A stretch of 64,000 nucleotides of DNA from Hyphomonadaceae bacterium (GCA_024743315.1 JANSWU010000004.1:186001-250000), one strand, 5' to 3'; shown: positions 17,317 to 27,223, counted from the stretch's first letter. The notes: generated by a model not told the origin, from the letters alone. Program-made: numbers and translations.

Positions 17317-18231
17317 ATGTCCCGCCTATTTGACGCTTATATGATTGTTGATTGGTCGGCGGCGGCGAAGCCGGTGACGGGCGCCAATTCAATCTGGGTC
17401 GGGATTCGCGCCCGCGATGCACGCTTGAAATTCCAATTCTCGAGTACCAATCCCAAAACACGCCTCGCCGCCCGGCACTTCATCAAGGAAATGGCCGAGA
17501 AACTGATCGCGCGCGGCGATAAGCTTTTGATCGGGTTTGACTTTGCTCTGGGCTATCCAGCGGGGACAGCTAAGGCGATCGGCCTGGACATTTCGGCGAC
17601 AGCGCCTTGGGCGGCAATGCATGCGCATCTCGCCAGAAAAGTTAAAGAACGCGAAGACAATTCCAATGCCCGTTTCGCGCTCGCGGCCGGGTTGAACTAT
17701 GCGGCCTCAGGTGGCTCGCACCCGTTTTGGGGGGCGCCTAAACGCGATGTGGTCTCGACCCTATCTATGAAGAAAGGCGATTTCTCTGCTCCTGGCTCGT
17801 TGCCGGAACACCGGCTTTGCGAGCAGTGGATCAAGGCCAACTTCAAAGCCAACCCGAAATCGGTCTGGCAATTACTGGGCGCGGGGTCTGTTGGCTCGCA
17901 AGCCATGCTCGGCATTCCGACCGTCGCGTTTATAAGACAAGAGATCCCAAACTCACGCGTTTGGCCCTTCGAAACCGGGTTCGAAACGCTGACGCGTGAC
18001 GCCCTTGAAACCTTCGATTGCGTGATCGCCGAAGTCTATCCGAGCACCGCATCTGTGACCCAGAAACCGGGCGAAATCCTCGATCAGGCACAGGTCCGAA
18101 CCCTCTCTGAACGCCTCGAATCGCTCGATTCTACCGGGGAATTGGCCTCCGCCTTCGGTCCCCCAAATTCGCTTTCTAGTAGAGAAATTCACAAAATAAC
18201 TGCAGAAGAAGGGTGGATTCTGGCCAAATAA
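17317..18231 (+). CDS. Uncharacterised protein, RNase H-like/DUF429-type fold suspected
   Basis: A 304-residue protein beginning MSRLFDAYMIVDWSAAAKP. Homologues with this IVDWSAA start are sometimes labelled as molybdopterin guanine dinucleotide synthesis proteins, a name I would not trust. An acidic strand (YMIVDWS), a second acidic motif (LLIGFDFALGYP) and a late EVYPS motif (VIAEVYPST) resemble DUF429-type RNase H-fold proteins. A nuclease-like fold is therefore inferred, without a known reaction. ATG 17317 follows the previous stop by 2 bases; the track start at 17275 would overlap the upstream gene. Confidence 0.72.
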   Translation: MSRLFDAYMIVDWSAAAKPVTGANSIWVGIRARDARLKFQFSSTNPKTRLAARHFIKEMAEKLIARGDKLLIGFDFALGYPAGTAKAIGLDISATAPWAAMHAHLARKVKEREDNSNARFALAAGLNYAASGGSHPFWGAPKRDVVSTLSMKKGDFSAPGSLPEHRLCEQWIKANFKANPKSVWQLLGAGSVGSQAMLGIPTVAFIRQEIPNSRVWPFETGFETLTRDALETFDCVIAEVYPSTASVTQKPGEILDQAQVRTLSERLESLDSTGELASAFGPPNSLSSREIHKITAEEGWILAK

Positions 18232-18336
18232 GGCTGAATCGCCCGTATTTATTGGCTTTTCGGGATTCACGCTCAATTCGAATCATGAACAATGCCCGCA
18301 ACGGCACATTCTGCCGTTCAACTAAGGGAGACCCCA

Positions 18337-18603
18337 ATGAACAAGGGTGAACTGACCAAAGCCGTTGCAGAAGCAGCAGACATGTCTCAGGCCGAAGCTG
18401 GCCGTGCCGTAGACGCTGTCTTTGATTCAATCGCTGGTGCGGTGAAAAGCCGTGACTCAGTTGCAATTGCTGGTTTCGGAACATTCGTCGCGAAAACACG
18501 CGGCGCACGTGAAGGTCGCAACCCAGCGACTGGCGAGACCATCAAGATCAAAGAGAAAACCTCTGCAGCTTTCAGACCGGCTTCCGCTCTGAAAGACATC
18601 TAA
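18337..18603 (+). CDS. HU-family nucleoid DNA-binding protein
   Basis: An 88-residue histone-like protein of standard HU length. The body MNKGELTKAVAEAADMSQAE leads to VAIAGFGTFVAKTRGAREGR, then the beta-arm with NPATGETIKIKEK, the family signature for DNA bending. The ATG at 18337 is preceded by AAGGGAG. The longer track ORF begins at an upstream codon without support. Monocistronic by context, with a hairpin terminator just downstream. Confidence 0.96.
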   Translation: MNKGELTKAVAEAADMSQAEAGRAVDAVFDSIAGAVKSRDSVAIAGFGTFVAKTRGAREGRNPATGETIKIKEKTSAAFRPASALKDI

Positions 18604-18627
18604 GGTCAATCGCGAAAGCGATCCTAT

Positions 18628-20046
18628 CTAAACGGCGTGCCGCACTTCGCGGCGCGCCGTTTTCCATTCCAAGAGGCCCCATTGCAAGGCCCCCGCAACC
18701 AGTAGCGTGATCGTGATCGCTTCCATCATGCCCTGCGCCCCGCGATCAAGACTGACCCCCATGTAATAGCAAAGCGGGATCATCAGCAGAAAGAACGACG
18801 CCAAGTGGATGGCCGAGGGCAGCCACACAATTCCTTGCGCCCGCAGCGCCATGGAGGCGGTCGCCTGCAAGCCATCAAAGGTCGTTGCCAAGGCCGCATA
18901 GATGAGCAGGCTCGAAATCGCGACCGCAAGCATGGTGCCGTCAATGCTGGCTTCCGAATTGACCAGGAGCAGCGCCACCTGATCTTTGAACACATAGATC
19001 AACACGGACAGGAAGACGCCGAGCACGAACGTCGCCGCAACGCCAAGCCGAGACGCATCCTTCACGCCTTGCAGGTCGCCGCGGCCATAATGCTCCGCTA
19101 CGCGGACACTCGTCGCGGTGCCGATGCCGAGGAAGAACATGAAGCAGAAGCCCATGACCTGAACTGAGTAGCCATACACGGCATTCGCAGCGACGCTGAT
19201 AAAGGCGGCGATCGAATATGTGAGGTTGAATCCCCCCCACTCGGCTATGTTTGAAATCGCCGTGCCGCCGCCGACTTTGATTTGACGGCCGGGTTCATTT
19301 GCAGGCGCAGCTTCAGACGGTTTGAGCGCCGGGGTCAGCCAGAGCGCAAAGCCGATCAGGGCAATCGTGATTGCCCAGCGTGAGCCAACGGTGGCCCAGG
19401 CCACACCCTCTCCGCCCATTTGCGGCATGCCCCACCATCCCAGTACCAGCGCAAGATCAATGACCAGATTCACGCCGACGCCGAGATACGACGTGATCGT
19501 TACAATCAGCGGCCGTCGCAGCGCTTCGAGATAATAGCTGCACACAGTTGAAATCATGAACCCCAGAAGGCTGAGCGACAGGATCTGCGTGATTAGGGCG
19601 GTCTCAGACGCAAACTCTTGCGGCGTCATCATCGCGCTGATGTCATCATTCGGATTGATGTCAACGAATAGCAAATTGAAGAGCGGCTCTGCGACGAGAT
19701 AAACAATCATCGTGACAAGCAAGCCGAGCCCAAGCGCCCAAGCCATACCCCGCCGGAAGATCCGACCCGACAAATGCTCCTCGCCGCGTCCGACCATTTC
19801 AGATGTCAGCACTTGCACGCCCAGCAGGATGCCCATACCGAAGCCGAGCGTGATCCCGATTGGCAGCCAGGAGTTGAGGATAAAGGCCAGCTCGTGCTCC
19901 TGGCCTTTCACCTGGCCGAGTACGATCGCATCCGTCAGGCCCATCAGCATCCACGACAGGCGTGAGATCGCGATCGGCCCTGACAGCCGCAAAAGGTCTA
20001 GAATTTCAGAGGCCCGCGCCCAGGCGGGCCATGCCCGCTGGGTCAT
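18628..20046 (-). CDS. MATE-family multidrug/metabolite exporter
   Basis: A 472-residue, 12-helix cation-coupled exporter of the NorM/DinF type. Typical segments include LSWMLMGLTDAIVLGQVKGQ in the first bundle, MGILLGVQVLTSEMVGRGEE and the second-half repeat GIGTATSVRVAEHYGRGDLQGV. It begins 15 bases after the class II DAHP synthase, so the two may share a transcript. The substrate is not readable. An aromatic-pathway product is a speculative idea from that linkage only. Confidence 0.92.
   Translation of the reverse strand: MTQRAWPAWARASEILDLLRLSGPIAISRLSWMLMGLTDAIVLGQVKGQEHELAFILNSWLPIGITLGFGMGILLGVQVLTSEMVGRGEEHLSGRIFRRGMAWALGLGLLVTMIVYLVAEPLFNLLFVDINPNDDISAMMTPQEFASETALITQILSLSLLGFMISTVCSYYLEALRRPLIVTITSYLGVGVNLVIDLALVLGWWGMPQMGGEGVAWATVGSRWAITIALIGFALWLTPALKPSEAAPANEPGRQIKVGGGTAISNIAEWGGFNLTYSIAAFISVAANAVYGYSVQVMGFCFMFFLGIGTATSVRVAEHYGRGDLQGVKDASRLGVAATFVLGVFLSVLIYVFKDQVALLLVNSEASIDGTMLAVAISSLLIYAALATTFDGLQATASMALRAQGIVWLPSAIHLASFFLLMIPLCYYMGVSLDRGAQGMMEAITITLLVAGALQWGLLEWKTARREVRHAV
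18631..18663 (+). terminator. Hairpin terminator of the HU gene
   Basis: AACGGCGTGCCGC-ACTTC-/-GCGGCGCGCCGTT forms a 13-position stem with one G-T pair, followed by a short T-run. It overlaps the last codons of the convergent MATE gene, so the same DNA encodes that C-terminus and ends HU transcription. Confidence 0.7.
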
Positions 20047-20061
20047 GGTTAAACGTCCTGA

Positions 20062-21441
20062 TTATCCGGCTACACGTGATGGCATGGGGGAGGCGTCCTT
20101 AATCTCCAGGAGCTTCTCTGCGATCAGGAAGGCAAGTTCAAGGGCCTGTTCGCCATTTAGGCGAGGATCACAATGAGTGTGGTATCTGGATGACAGGTCG
20201 GCTTCCGAGATTGCCTGGGCGCCGCCAATACATTCCGTTACGTCCTGGCCGGTCATTTCAAAATGAACCCCGCCTGGCACACAGCCCTCTGCATTCAGCA
20301 CATCGATGAAGTTTCGCACCTCTGTGAGGATGCGATCCACCGGCCGGGTCTTGAAGCCGGATTCGGTCTTCAACGTGTTGCCATGCATCGGATCACAAGA
20401 CCAAACCACCGTGCGTCCGCTGGCTTTAACGGCCCGCGCCAGCGGCGTCAGACCCGCTTCCACCCCATCCGCGCCAAAGCGCGAAATCAAAGTGATCCGT
20501 CCCGGTTCATCGTCCGGGTTGAGGGTTTCGATGATGCGCAAAAGCTCATCCGGTTCGAGCCCAGGGCCGCACTTCATGCCGATCGGGTTCTTGATGCCTT
20601 TGCAGAATTCGACGTGGGCATGGTCAACCTGACGGGTGCGGTGGCCAATCCACAGCATGTGCGCCGAGGTGTCGTACCAGTCCCCTGACGTGGAATCGAC
20701 CCTGGTCATCGCCTCTTCATAGCCGAGCAACAGTGCCTCGTGCGACGTGTAGACTTCCACCTGGGCCATTTGCGGCACGCTTTGCGAGGTCACGCCGCAC
20801 GCTTTCATGAACTCCAACGCATCTGAGATTTTGTCGGCCATTGCGCTGTAACGCTCTCCGAGCGGCGAGCGATCGACAAAGCCAAGCATCCATTGGTGCA
20901 CATTCGAGAGATCGGCATAACCGCCGCGCGTGAAGGCGCGCACCAGGTTGAGCGTCGATGCTGATTGTGAATAGGCCTGGATCAGGCGCTCCGGATCAGG
21001 CGTCCGGGAGCCCTCGGAAAAGTCCATGCCATTGATATTGTCACCTCGGTAAGATGGCAGCGTGACGCCATCAATCTCTTCGACTGGTGACGATCGCGGT
21101 TTGCCGAACTGGCCGGCAAGCCGCCCCACTTTGACGACCGGCTTGGACGCCGCATAGGTCAGGACCACGGCCATTTGCAGCATCACGCGCAGCGTGTCGC
21201 GAATATTGTCGGCGCTGAACTCTTTAAAGCTTTCAGCGCAATCCCCGCCCTGTAACAGGAACGCGTCGCCCGCCGCGACGCTCGCCAGACGCTGCTTCAA
21301 GGTCCGCACTTCCCCGGCAAAGACCAGCGGAGGAAACGCCGCGAGACGGCCTTCCACATCACTCAAATGGTCGAGATCCGGATAGTCCTCCGGAATGTGT
21401 TTTGCGGGGCGTGCGCGCCAGCTGCTTGGCGTCCAGGTCAT
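20062..21441 (-). CDS. Class II 3-deoxy-7-phosphoheptulonate (DAHP) synthase
   Basis: Catalyses phosphoenolpyruvate plus erythrose 4-phosphate to DAHP, the first step of the shikimate pathway. The 459-residue length and motifs ([80 protein letters not shown]) are those of the plant/actinobacterial class II type. The start is ATG 21441 behind AAGGAG; the track ORF adds 53 residues reaching into the divergent gene. No leader peptide enriched in aromatic codons was found upstream. Confidence 0.96.
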   Translation of the reverse strand: MTWTPSSWRARPAKHIPEDYPDLDHLSDVEGRLAAFPPLVFAGEVRTLKQRLASVAAGDAFLLQGGDCAESFKEFSADNIRDTLRVMLQMAVVLTYAASKPVVKVGRLAGQFGKPRSSPVEEIDGVTLPSYRGDNINGMDFSEGSRTPDPERLIQAYSQSASTLNLVRAFTRGGYADLSNVHQWMLGFVDRSPLGERYSAMADKISDALEFMKACGVTSQSVPQMAQVEVYTSHEALLLGYEEAMTRVDSTSGDWYDTSAHMLWIGHRTRQVDHAHVEFCKGIKNPIGMKCGPGLEPDELLRIIETLNPDDEPGRITLISRFGADGVEAGLTPLARAVKASGRTVVWSCDPMHGNTLKTESGFKTRPVDRILTEVRNFIDVLNAEGCVPGGVHFEMTGQDVTECIGGAQAISEADLSSRYHTHCDPRLNGEQALELAFLIAEKLLEIKDASPMPSRVAG

Positions 21442-21583
21442 GGGTTTCTCCTTAAGGTCGCGCTTTATGCACAGGCAAACCCACACAATCAAGCTGTGGA
21501 AAGCCGATATGACATGAAAGTGTGGCCCCGATCGGCTAATCACGCTAGCAAAAGAGAAAAGCCTCCCAGTCGGAATAGAATAC

Positions 21584-22891
21584 ATGTCGCAGCTATTCAT
21601 CGCTCATGGCCATCGTGATGTAGATCCGCTTCTGCAAGTGCATGAAGCGATGCGCCGGGCTGCGATTCCGACCTGGTACACACCTGCCGGAAGCAAGGAG
21701 ATTGACCCAGACTCAGTCAATGACGCGATTGACAGTGCGTTCGGCATGGTGGTCTTGGTCTCAGCTTCCTCGATCCGCTCAAAGGCCGTTCAAGCACAAC
21801 TCGATCGAGCGATCGCCCGCGGGCTCAAGCTGTTCCCAATCCGGGCCGACAATGCGCGCTTGTCAAAGCAATTCAAAACCGCGCTGGCCGACCAATTGAC
21901 CGACTCGCTGGGCGATGACGGCGCCCTGGAACGTTTGGTCGAGGCAGTGAAAGAGCGTTATGAACGCCGATGTCCGGTCATCTCTGTGATGAATCTGAAG
22001 GGCGGCGTCGGCAAGACGACAGTAAGCAGCCAGGTGTTCGGGACCTGGCAAGCCGCGCTTGGCGGCCGCACGCTGCTGATTGATCTCGACCCACAATACA
22101 ATCTGACCCAGACCTTTTTCGACATGGAGCATGCAGATGCGAGCTCGGCGCGCGACCGGTCGGTGATCTCGCTGTTCGAGCGCTCACGCCTGCACGCTTA
22201 CGATGCGACCTCCCCGTCCGAAAACTGGTCGACCATCAGCACCGAGCTGTTCGAGCCGGTCGATCGCGAAACCATCAGCCACAATCTGCTGACTGGAGAA
22301 AATGCACCTGGCGGACGGCTTGATCTGATTTCAGGTCAATTCGAGATTTCAAAATACGCTTTCGCGCCGAGCCCGGAATCGCTCGCCATTGTCGGGGCCA
22401 ACTTCCGCCGGATGATCGATTATTATCGCAGTGAGTATGATCTTATTGTCTTCGACACCAATCCAAATGCGACTTTCCTCACCCGCTGCGCCCTAGAAGC
22501 CGCCGACCGGGTGCTGACACCCATGCATCCTGATGTGTACTCCCTGCGCGGGGTACGGCTGCTCAATCAGGTGATGCAGGAGCAGATCTCAGACGAGAAA
22601 CGCCCCGACCTGTCGGTTTTGTTCAACACGGTGGGGCGCTCTGAACAATCGAATTTCGAAGCCGATGCCCGCAATGGGACTTTTGATGATCAGGCCGGAT
22701 TTGCCTTGTCAGAAACCCTGCTGACCAATGCCTTGCCACGCTCGGGGCATCTGGTCGTGCGCAGTCCTGAAGAGGGCGAAGCACCGTGGAAACAATTGGT
22801 CGTTCATAAAGGGCGCGGCGGCGGTCTGAAGAAAATTCGCGAGAGCCTGACCGGCATCGCAACCGAACTGAAGCTCCTGACGGACGCCTAG
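21584..22891 (+). CDS. TIR domain-ParA/MinD ATPase fusion protein
   Basis: A 435-residue protein joining two modules. Residues 1-90 form a TIR fold: the first strand [11 protein letters not shown], an AA-loop region [13 protein letters not shown], the helix VNDAIDSA, strand MVVLVSASS and strand LKLFPIR. At the position of the NADase glutamate (the W..E of SARM1-type TIRs) it reads AVQAQLDRA, with Gln72, so NAD hydrolysis is doubtful. Residues 130-435 are a ParA-type ATPase with the deviant Walker A KGGVGKTT (139-146), [12 protein letters not shown] and [12 protein letters not shown]. No parB or parS is visible. It is single, divergent from DAHP synthase, and its stop overlaps the convergent BCCT stop. 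Signalling or immunity is possible, as is a polar-localisation role; function unknown. Confidence 0.9.
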   Translation: MSQLFIAHGHRDVDPLLQVHEAMRRAAIPTWYTPAGSKEIDPDSVNDAIDSAFGMVVLVSASSIRSKAVQAQLDRAIARGLKLFPIRADNARLSKQFKTALADQLTDSLGDDGALERLVEAVKERYERRCPVISVMNLKGGVGKTTVSSQVFGTWQAALGGRTLLIDLDPQYNLTQTFFDMEHADASSARDRSVISLFERSRLHAYDATSPSENWSTISTELFEPVDRETISHNLLTGENAPGGRLDLISGQFEISKYAFAPSPESLAIVGANFRRMIDYYRSEYDLIVFDTNPNATFLTRCALEAADRVLTPMHPDVYSLRGVRLLNQVMQEQISDEKRPDLSVLFNTVGRSEQSNFEADARNGTFDDQAGFALSETLLTNALPRSGHLVVRSPEEGEAPWKQLVVHKGRGGGLKKIRESLTGIATELKLLTDA

Positions 22892-24471
22892 GCGCTCGCG
22901 GTTTTCAACGTTGCCAAGCGGTTTGCCTGAAACATCATCCGCAGCAGGCAAGCTTGTAGTCCGAGCACCACGAATAAAGCTGGCAGGCCGCCAACATTGG
23001 ACAGCATGCGGACGCCATCAATGCCGCTAAAGGCAACCATGATCCAGGCCATCAGGCAGAGCAGGATGACCCAGGCAATCTTCAGGCGTGGGGCGCTCGG
23101 CTCAGTTTCATCAGCTTCAGTCATCGCGTGCGTATGCGTTTTGCAAATCTGCGAAATCGCTTCGGTATTGCTGTCAGCCGCGGTGACATAAGAAATGAAC
23201 GAGAGCAGCAGGAGCACCGGGATCATCAGCCCGCTCACTGGCAATTCTTCAAGCGCCCGGAATAGCACCGATTCTGGCCCCGTCGCGTCGAGCGTCTCTT
23301 TCAACAGCCCCGCCTGAGCCAGATCCGTTTCCATCGCGAACACCCCAAAGGCGCTCATCCAGAGCATGGAAAACAAAGCCGGGAGCACGAGATTGACCAG
23401 CACAAAGGCCCGCACCGTATAGCCCCGGGCGATCCGCCCAAGGAACATGGCTGTGACCGGAGCCCAGGCGAGCCAATTGGCGAAATAGAATGTGGTCCAG
23501 CTCTTTGCCCATTCCCCATCGCCGCTGGCGGCGCCAATCATCAAAGAGCGATCAAGGAACTCGCCCGCATAGCCAATCACCGCCTGACCGCCTTGTCGAA
23601 GCATTTCGAAGGACGGTCCGAACAAGATGATGAAGCCAACAAAGATAAAGAAAAACCAGGCATTGGTGACGGAGAGAATACGAATGCCATGCATCAAGCC
23701 CGTGAGGGAGCTGATCAGCACAACAATCCCAATCGCCAGGGCGACCAGAGCCAGCAAGACTGGCCCGCTCTCCAACCCCGTCAGATTGGCCACACCGCCA
23801 GACAGGAGCAACATCCCCGCCCCCAGCGACGCGGCCATGCCCATGATCAAGGCGAGAAGGATTGCCGCATCCAAGACTGACGCCACAGGTGCTGGCAAAG
23901 GCCGTCCGAGCAAAGCGATAAACGGCCCGGAGACAGAATAAGGTTTACCAAGATTGTGATAGGCCAGCGCAAAGGTCAGCGCCGCGACCGTATAGATCGC
24001 ATAAGGCGAGATCGCCCAATGCATGAACAGGCTGACCAGGCTGAACTGTTTGGCTGCGGGACTGGCGGCTTCAATCCCTCGTGCGGCGCCGCCCGGATCA
24101 TAGAGATGATAAAGCGGCTCGGCCATGGCCCAGAAGAGGATGCCAATCGCAATGGTGGTACACAATGTGATCGAGAACCAGCTCCAGGGCTTGAGCGTCT
24201 TCTCAGCCCCCTCTCCGCCAATCGTAACGCGGCCAAGCGGTGATATCACCACGGCAAAACAGGTCAGCACGAAGCCAAAAACAGCCCAGGAAATCAGGCT
24301 GGAGAAGGTCGCCAGGATCCAATCGTTCATCGCTTTCGCGACCGCAAAGAAGCCATCCAGATTGATCAGGCTCGCTGCTGCTGCCGCGATGAAGATCGAC
24401 ATCGGGACAAAAATGACGAAGAGGCGCAAGGAACCATCCCGCGCCTCTTTTGAAAGTGTCGTCTCCGCCAA
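22888..24471 (-). CDS. BCCT-family betaine/choline/carnitine transporter
   Basis: A 527-residue secondary transporter of about 12 helices. The BCCT signature is intact: WSWFSITLCTTIAIGILFWA followed by MAEPLYHLYDP, and the later conserved segment FYFANWLAWAPVTAMFLGRIARGYTVR. Probably imports compatible solutes such as glycine betaine under osmotic stress, as in marine bacteria. It starts 2 bases after the M16 lipoprotein, so it appears to be the last gene of that unit. Its terminal TAG overlaps that of the convergent TIR-ParA gene. Confidence 0.93.
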   Translation of the reverse strand: MAETTLSKEARDGSLRLFVIFVPMSIFIAAAAASLINLDGFFAVAKAMNDWILATFSSLISWAVFGFVLTCFAVVISPLGRVTIGGEGAEKTLKPWSWFSITLCTTIAIGILFWAMAEPLYHLYDPGGAARGIEAASPAAKQFSLVSLFMHWAISPYAIYTVAALTFALAYHNLGKPYSVSGPFIALLGRPLPAPVASVLDAAILLALIMGMAASLGAGMLLLSGGVANLTGLESGPVLLALVALAIGIVVLISSLTGLMHGIRILSVTNAWFFFIFVGFIILFGPSFEMLRQGGQAVIGYAGEFLDRSLMIGAASGDGEWAKSWTTFYFANWLAWAPVTAMFLGRIARGYTVRAFVLVNLVLPALFSMLWMSAFGVFAMETDLAQAGLLKETLDATGPESVLFRALEELPVSGLMIPVLLLLSFISYVTAADSNTEAISQICKTHTHAMTEADETEPSAPRLKIAWVILLCLMAWIMVAFSGIDGVRMLSNVGGLPALFVVLGLQACLLRMMFQANRLATLKTASA

Positions 24472-24473
24472 GA

Positions 24474-25859
24474 CTATCCGTCCAGGCCTTGAGGCTGGCC
24501 GACAATAATGAAAGTGAAATTGTCCGGATTGAGATAGTCTGCGGCAACACGATTGACGTCTTCTAACGTGACCGCCTCGACCATGGCATTACGCTTATCG
24601 AAGAAGTCGACCGGCAGGCCATCCAAACGTACACCCATCATATTGGCAGCAATTTTGGCGTTGGAATCAAAGCCCAGCGGATAGGAACCGGTCAGATACG
24701 CCTTGGCCGCCGACAATTCTTCCTCTGTCATCCCCTCAGCCACCATTTGCGCCATGTTCGCCTTCACGCCGGCGATGAACTCGCCCGCGCTTTCATTCTT
24801 GGTCTGGCCACCGCCGCTCCAAAGCTGGATCTTATCTTCGCTGCTGACTTGAGTGTAGACGCCGTAAGTCAGACCTTTTTCGACCCGCAAGTCCTTCATT
24901 AGTCGGCTCTCAAAGCCACCACCGCCAAACGTGTAATTGAGCACGACGGCGGTGTAGAAATCTGGATCTTCACGCTTCATCGCAGGCGCTGCGAAGGTCA
25001 CCAGGCTCTGTGGTTGCGGCAAATCGATTACGATCGGATCAGCTGCCGCAGCGGCCAGCACCACGTCCTCCGTTTCAGAGGTCTCGCTGGTCGCGGGCAG
25101 CCCGGCCACGGCCTGATCAATCAGCGGCGCCAGTTCTTCTGGACTGATCGCCCCGACCGCAGTCACCAGCATTCCTTCCTGGACCATCAGCTTGTCTTTT
25201 TGCGCCCGCATGCCGTCCTGGGTAATCGCCGCGAGGCTTTCAGCGCTGGTCTCGCGAGCATAGGCGTGATCGGGATAGAGCGCCGCGGCGCGTGCCCGGC
25301 TCGCCAGATAGCGCGCATTGGTTTCTCGGGTTTGCAGGCTGACTTCCTGCTCGCGCTTGAACCGCTCGAACGGACCATCATCGAAGCGTGGTTCGGCGAA
25401 CGCGAGGGCGATCATTTCGAAGGAGTCGCCAACATTGTCAGTCAGCATGGAGGCGTTGCAATATGTGCTCTCATTCGTCGCCCCGCAGGCAAAGCTCATA
25501 TTCAGCTCTTCCATGCGCTTAAAGAAGGCTTGTGCCTCGAGGTCTCCGGCCCCCTCATTCATATGATAGACCATGGCATTGGTCAGGCCTTCCTGACCCT
25601 CAGGGTCTGTCGTCTCACCGGCCTGCCAGGCCATCCGGAGCGACAGGATCGGAATAGAAGGTTCCTCGACCAACCAGACGGAAACACCGCCAGGCGTTGT
25701 GAATTGCTGGATTGTTGCAAACTCACCATCATGAATTTGAACATCCAGACCCGTCGCTTCTGAATTTGGTTCGTCTGCGCCGCCATCAATGGCGGTGGGT
25801 GCACAGGCCGAAAGCAGGAGCGCCAGCGCGGCGCCGCCAAAGAGCGTTGAAATCCGCAT
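24474..25859 (-). CDS. M16-family lipoprotein lacking the zinc motif (non-catalytic partner subunit)
   Basis: A 461-residue M16 fold protein with a lipoprotein signal (ALALLLSACAPT). Where active pitrilysin-type peptidases carry HxxEH, this protein reads MVYHMNEGAG, so it cannot bind zinc in the usual way. The C-terminal M16 region is intact (YTFGGGGFESRLMKDLRVEKGLTYGVY). It is encoded 2 bases after an M16 gene with intact HxxEH, matching the alpha/beta-type pairing of bacterial M16 peptidases, where the inactive subunit completes the substrate chamber. Confidence 0.92.
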   Translation of the reverse strand: MRISTLFGGAALALLLSACAPTAIDGGADEPNSEATGLDVQIHDGEFATIQQFTTPGGVSVWLVEEPSIPILSLRMAWQAGETTDPEGQEGLTNAMVYHMNEGAGDLEAQAFFKRMEELNMSFACGATNESTYCNASMLTDNVGDSFEMIALAFAEPRFDDGPFERFKREQEVSLQTRETNARYLASRARAAALYPDHAYARETSAESLAAITQDGMRAQKDKLMVQEGMLVTAVGAISPEELAPLIDQAVAGLPATSETSETEDVVLAAAAADPIVIDLPQPQSLVTFAAPAMKREDPDFYTAVVLNYTFGGGGFESRLMKDLRVEKGLTYGVYTQVSSEDKIQLWSGGGQTKNESAGEFIAGVKANMAQMVAEGMTEEELSAAKAYLTGSYPLGFDSNAKIAANMMGVRLDGLPVDFFDKRNAMVEAVTLEDVNRVAADYLNPDNFTFIIVGQPQGLDG

Positions 25860-25861
25860 GA

Positions 25862-27223
25862 CTATAATTCTCCATCTTCGGGCAAAAGCAGCGCCTCGAT
25901 ATAGTGATTGCCTTCAGCAAAGACTTGCCGGGCAGCGGCCAGCGCGTCTTCTGTCGAGACCGCGCGGACGTCTTCAGGATAAGTCAGCAAGTCTTCAATC
26001 TCGCCGCCAATCGCCAGCCAGCTGCCAAACTGATTGGCCATGCTTTGCTGGCTGTCGCGCGCATAGATCGAGGACGCCGCTTTAGAATTGCGGACCCTCA
26101 CGACATCGGCGTCGGAAAATCCAGCCGCGAGCTGTTTGGCAAGCTCAGCAGTCACCGCAGCCTCCAACTCTTCCATACTCACCCCCGGGCTTGGCGTGGC
26201 ATAAATCACGGCGGGGCCATTATCGTGCAAACCCGTCCAGGCGAACGTGCCCGCATTGACCGCAACTTTTTGTTCCTCGACCAAGGCGACATAGAGCAGG
26301 CTGGTATTGCCCCCGCCCAGCACATCAAGCCCGACATCGAGCGCTAAGGCGAAGTCACGGTCCCGCTTCTGGCTGGTGCCATTATAATAACGATACCAGA
26401 CCGGCTGGCGCACCTTTGGATCGCTATGCACAATTTCCTGGGTCTCGGTCAGCGGAGGCACATCGGTCCACATACGGGTTCCATCGACCAATCCTGATGG
26501 CTCGATTGCGCCATAATGCTGTTCGGCGAGCGCCCGAACCTCTTCTCCGGTAACATCACCGGCGACGACGAGGATCGCATTCTCTGGCGAATAATATTTC
26601 TGATAGAAGTCGATGCCGTCTTGTGGGGTCAGGGCTTCAACTTCTTCCATCCGGCCGATCACTGTGATTTCGTAAGGGTGACCTTCCCAAAACTCGGCCA
26701 AGACCTTTTCCTGCAGGATCACGCCGGGATTGTTATCGATCCGCTGACGGCGTTCCTCGCGGACGACATCGCGTTCAGTGATGAAACTACCTTCCGGGTC
26801 CTCATCAATGATCAAATCGGTCATACGCTCGGCTTCGAGCTCCATCATCTTGCCGAGATGCTGTTTGGCAACGCGCTGATAATAGGCCGTATAGTCCCAG
26901 CTGGTGAAGGCATTGTGCTGCCCACCGAGGCGAGAAATGGTCGAATCGAACTCGCCATCCTCGAGATCATCGGTCTCTTTGAACATGACGTGCTCAAACA
27001 AGTGGGCGATGCCAGACTTACCGGGGTCTTCGTCGACGGCGCCGACTTTATACCAGACCATATGGGTGACGACAGGCGCACGATGATCCGGAAGCACAAC
27101 CACATCCATACCATTGCTGAGTGTGAAAGTCTCAGGCGCCCATTCGCTGTCTGCACTGTCAGCCAGGGCGATGCCCCCTGTCAGCGCCATGGCGATAAGA
27201 CCGCCGGAAATCCAATATTTCAT
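25862..27223 (-). CDS. M16-family zinc metallopeptidase (catalytic subunit)
   Basis: A 453-residue secreted peptidase. The signal peptide (MKYWISGGLIAMALTGGIALA) is followed by the inverted zinc motif HLFEH (74-78, GIAHLFEHVMFKET) and the downstream glutamate region. The C-terminal M16 half contains DVLGGGNTSLLYVALVEEQK. Pairs with the next gene's inactive lipoprotein to form a periplasmic peptidase. Probably cleaves short peptides; the specific substrate is unknown. Confidence 0.95.
   Translation of the reverse strand: MKYWISGGLIAMALTGGIALADSADSEWAPETFTLSNGMDVVVLPDHRAPVVTHMVWYKVGAVDEDPGKSGIAHLFEHVMFKETDDLEDGEFDSTISRLGGQHNAFTSWDYTAYYQRVAKQHLGKMMELEAERMTDLIIDEDPEGSFITERDVVREERRQRIDNNPGVILQEKVLAEFWEGHPYEITVIGRMEEVEALTPQDGIDFYQKYYSPENAILVVAGDVTGEEVRALAEQHYGAIEPSGLVDGTRMWTDVPPLTETQEIVHSDPKVRQPVWYRYYNGTSQKRDRDFALALDVGLDVLGGGNTSLLYVALVEEQKVAVNAGTFAWTGLHDNGPAVIYATPSPGVSMEELEAAVTAELAKQLAAGFSDADVVRVRNSKAASSIYARDSQQSMANQFGSWLAIGGEIEDLLTYPEDVRAVSTEDALAAARQVFAEGNHYIEALLLPEDGEL

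Noticed and set aside
21442-21600. 53-residue extension of DAHP synthase, and an 8-codon ORF in the same gap
   Set aside because: The extension crosses the AAGGAG site and enters the divergent gene. The short ORF has a single Tyr and no Trp/Phe run, so it is not a credible aromatic leader peptide.
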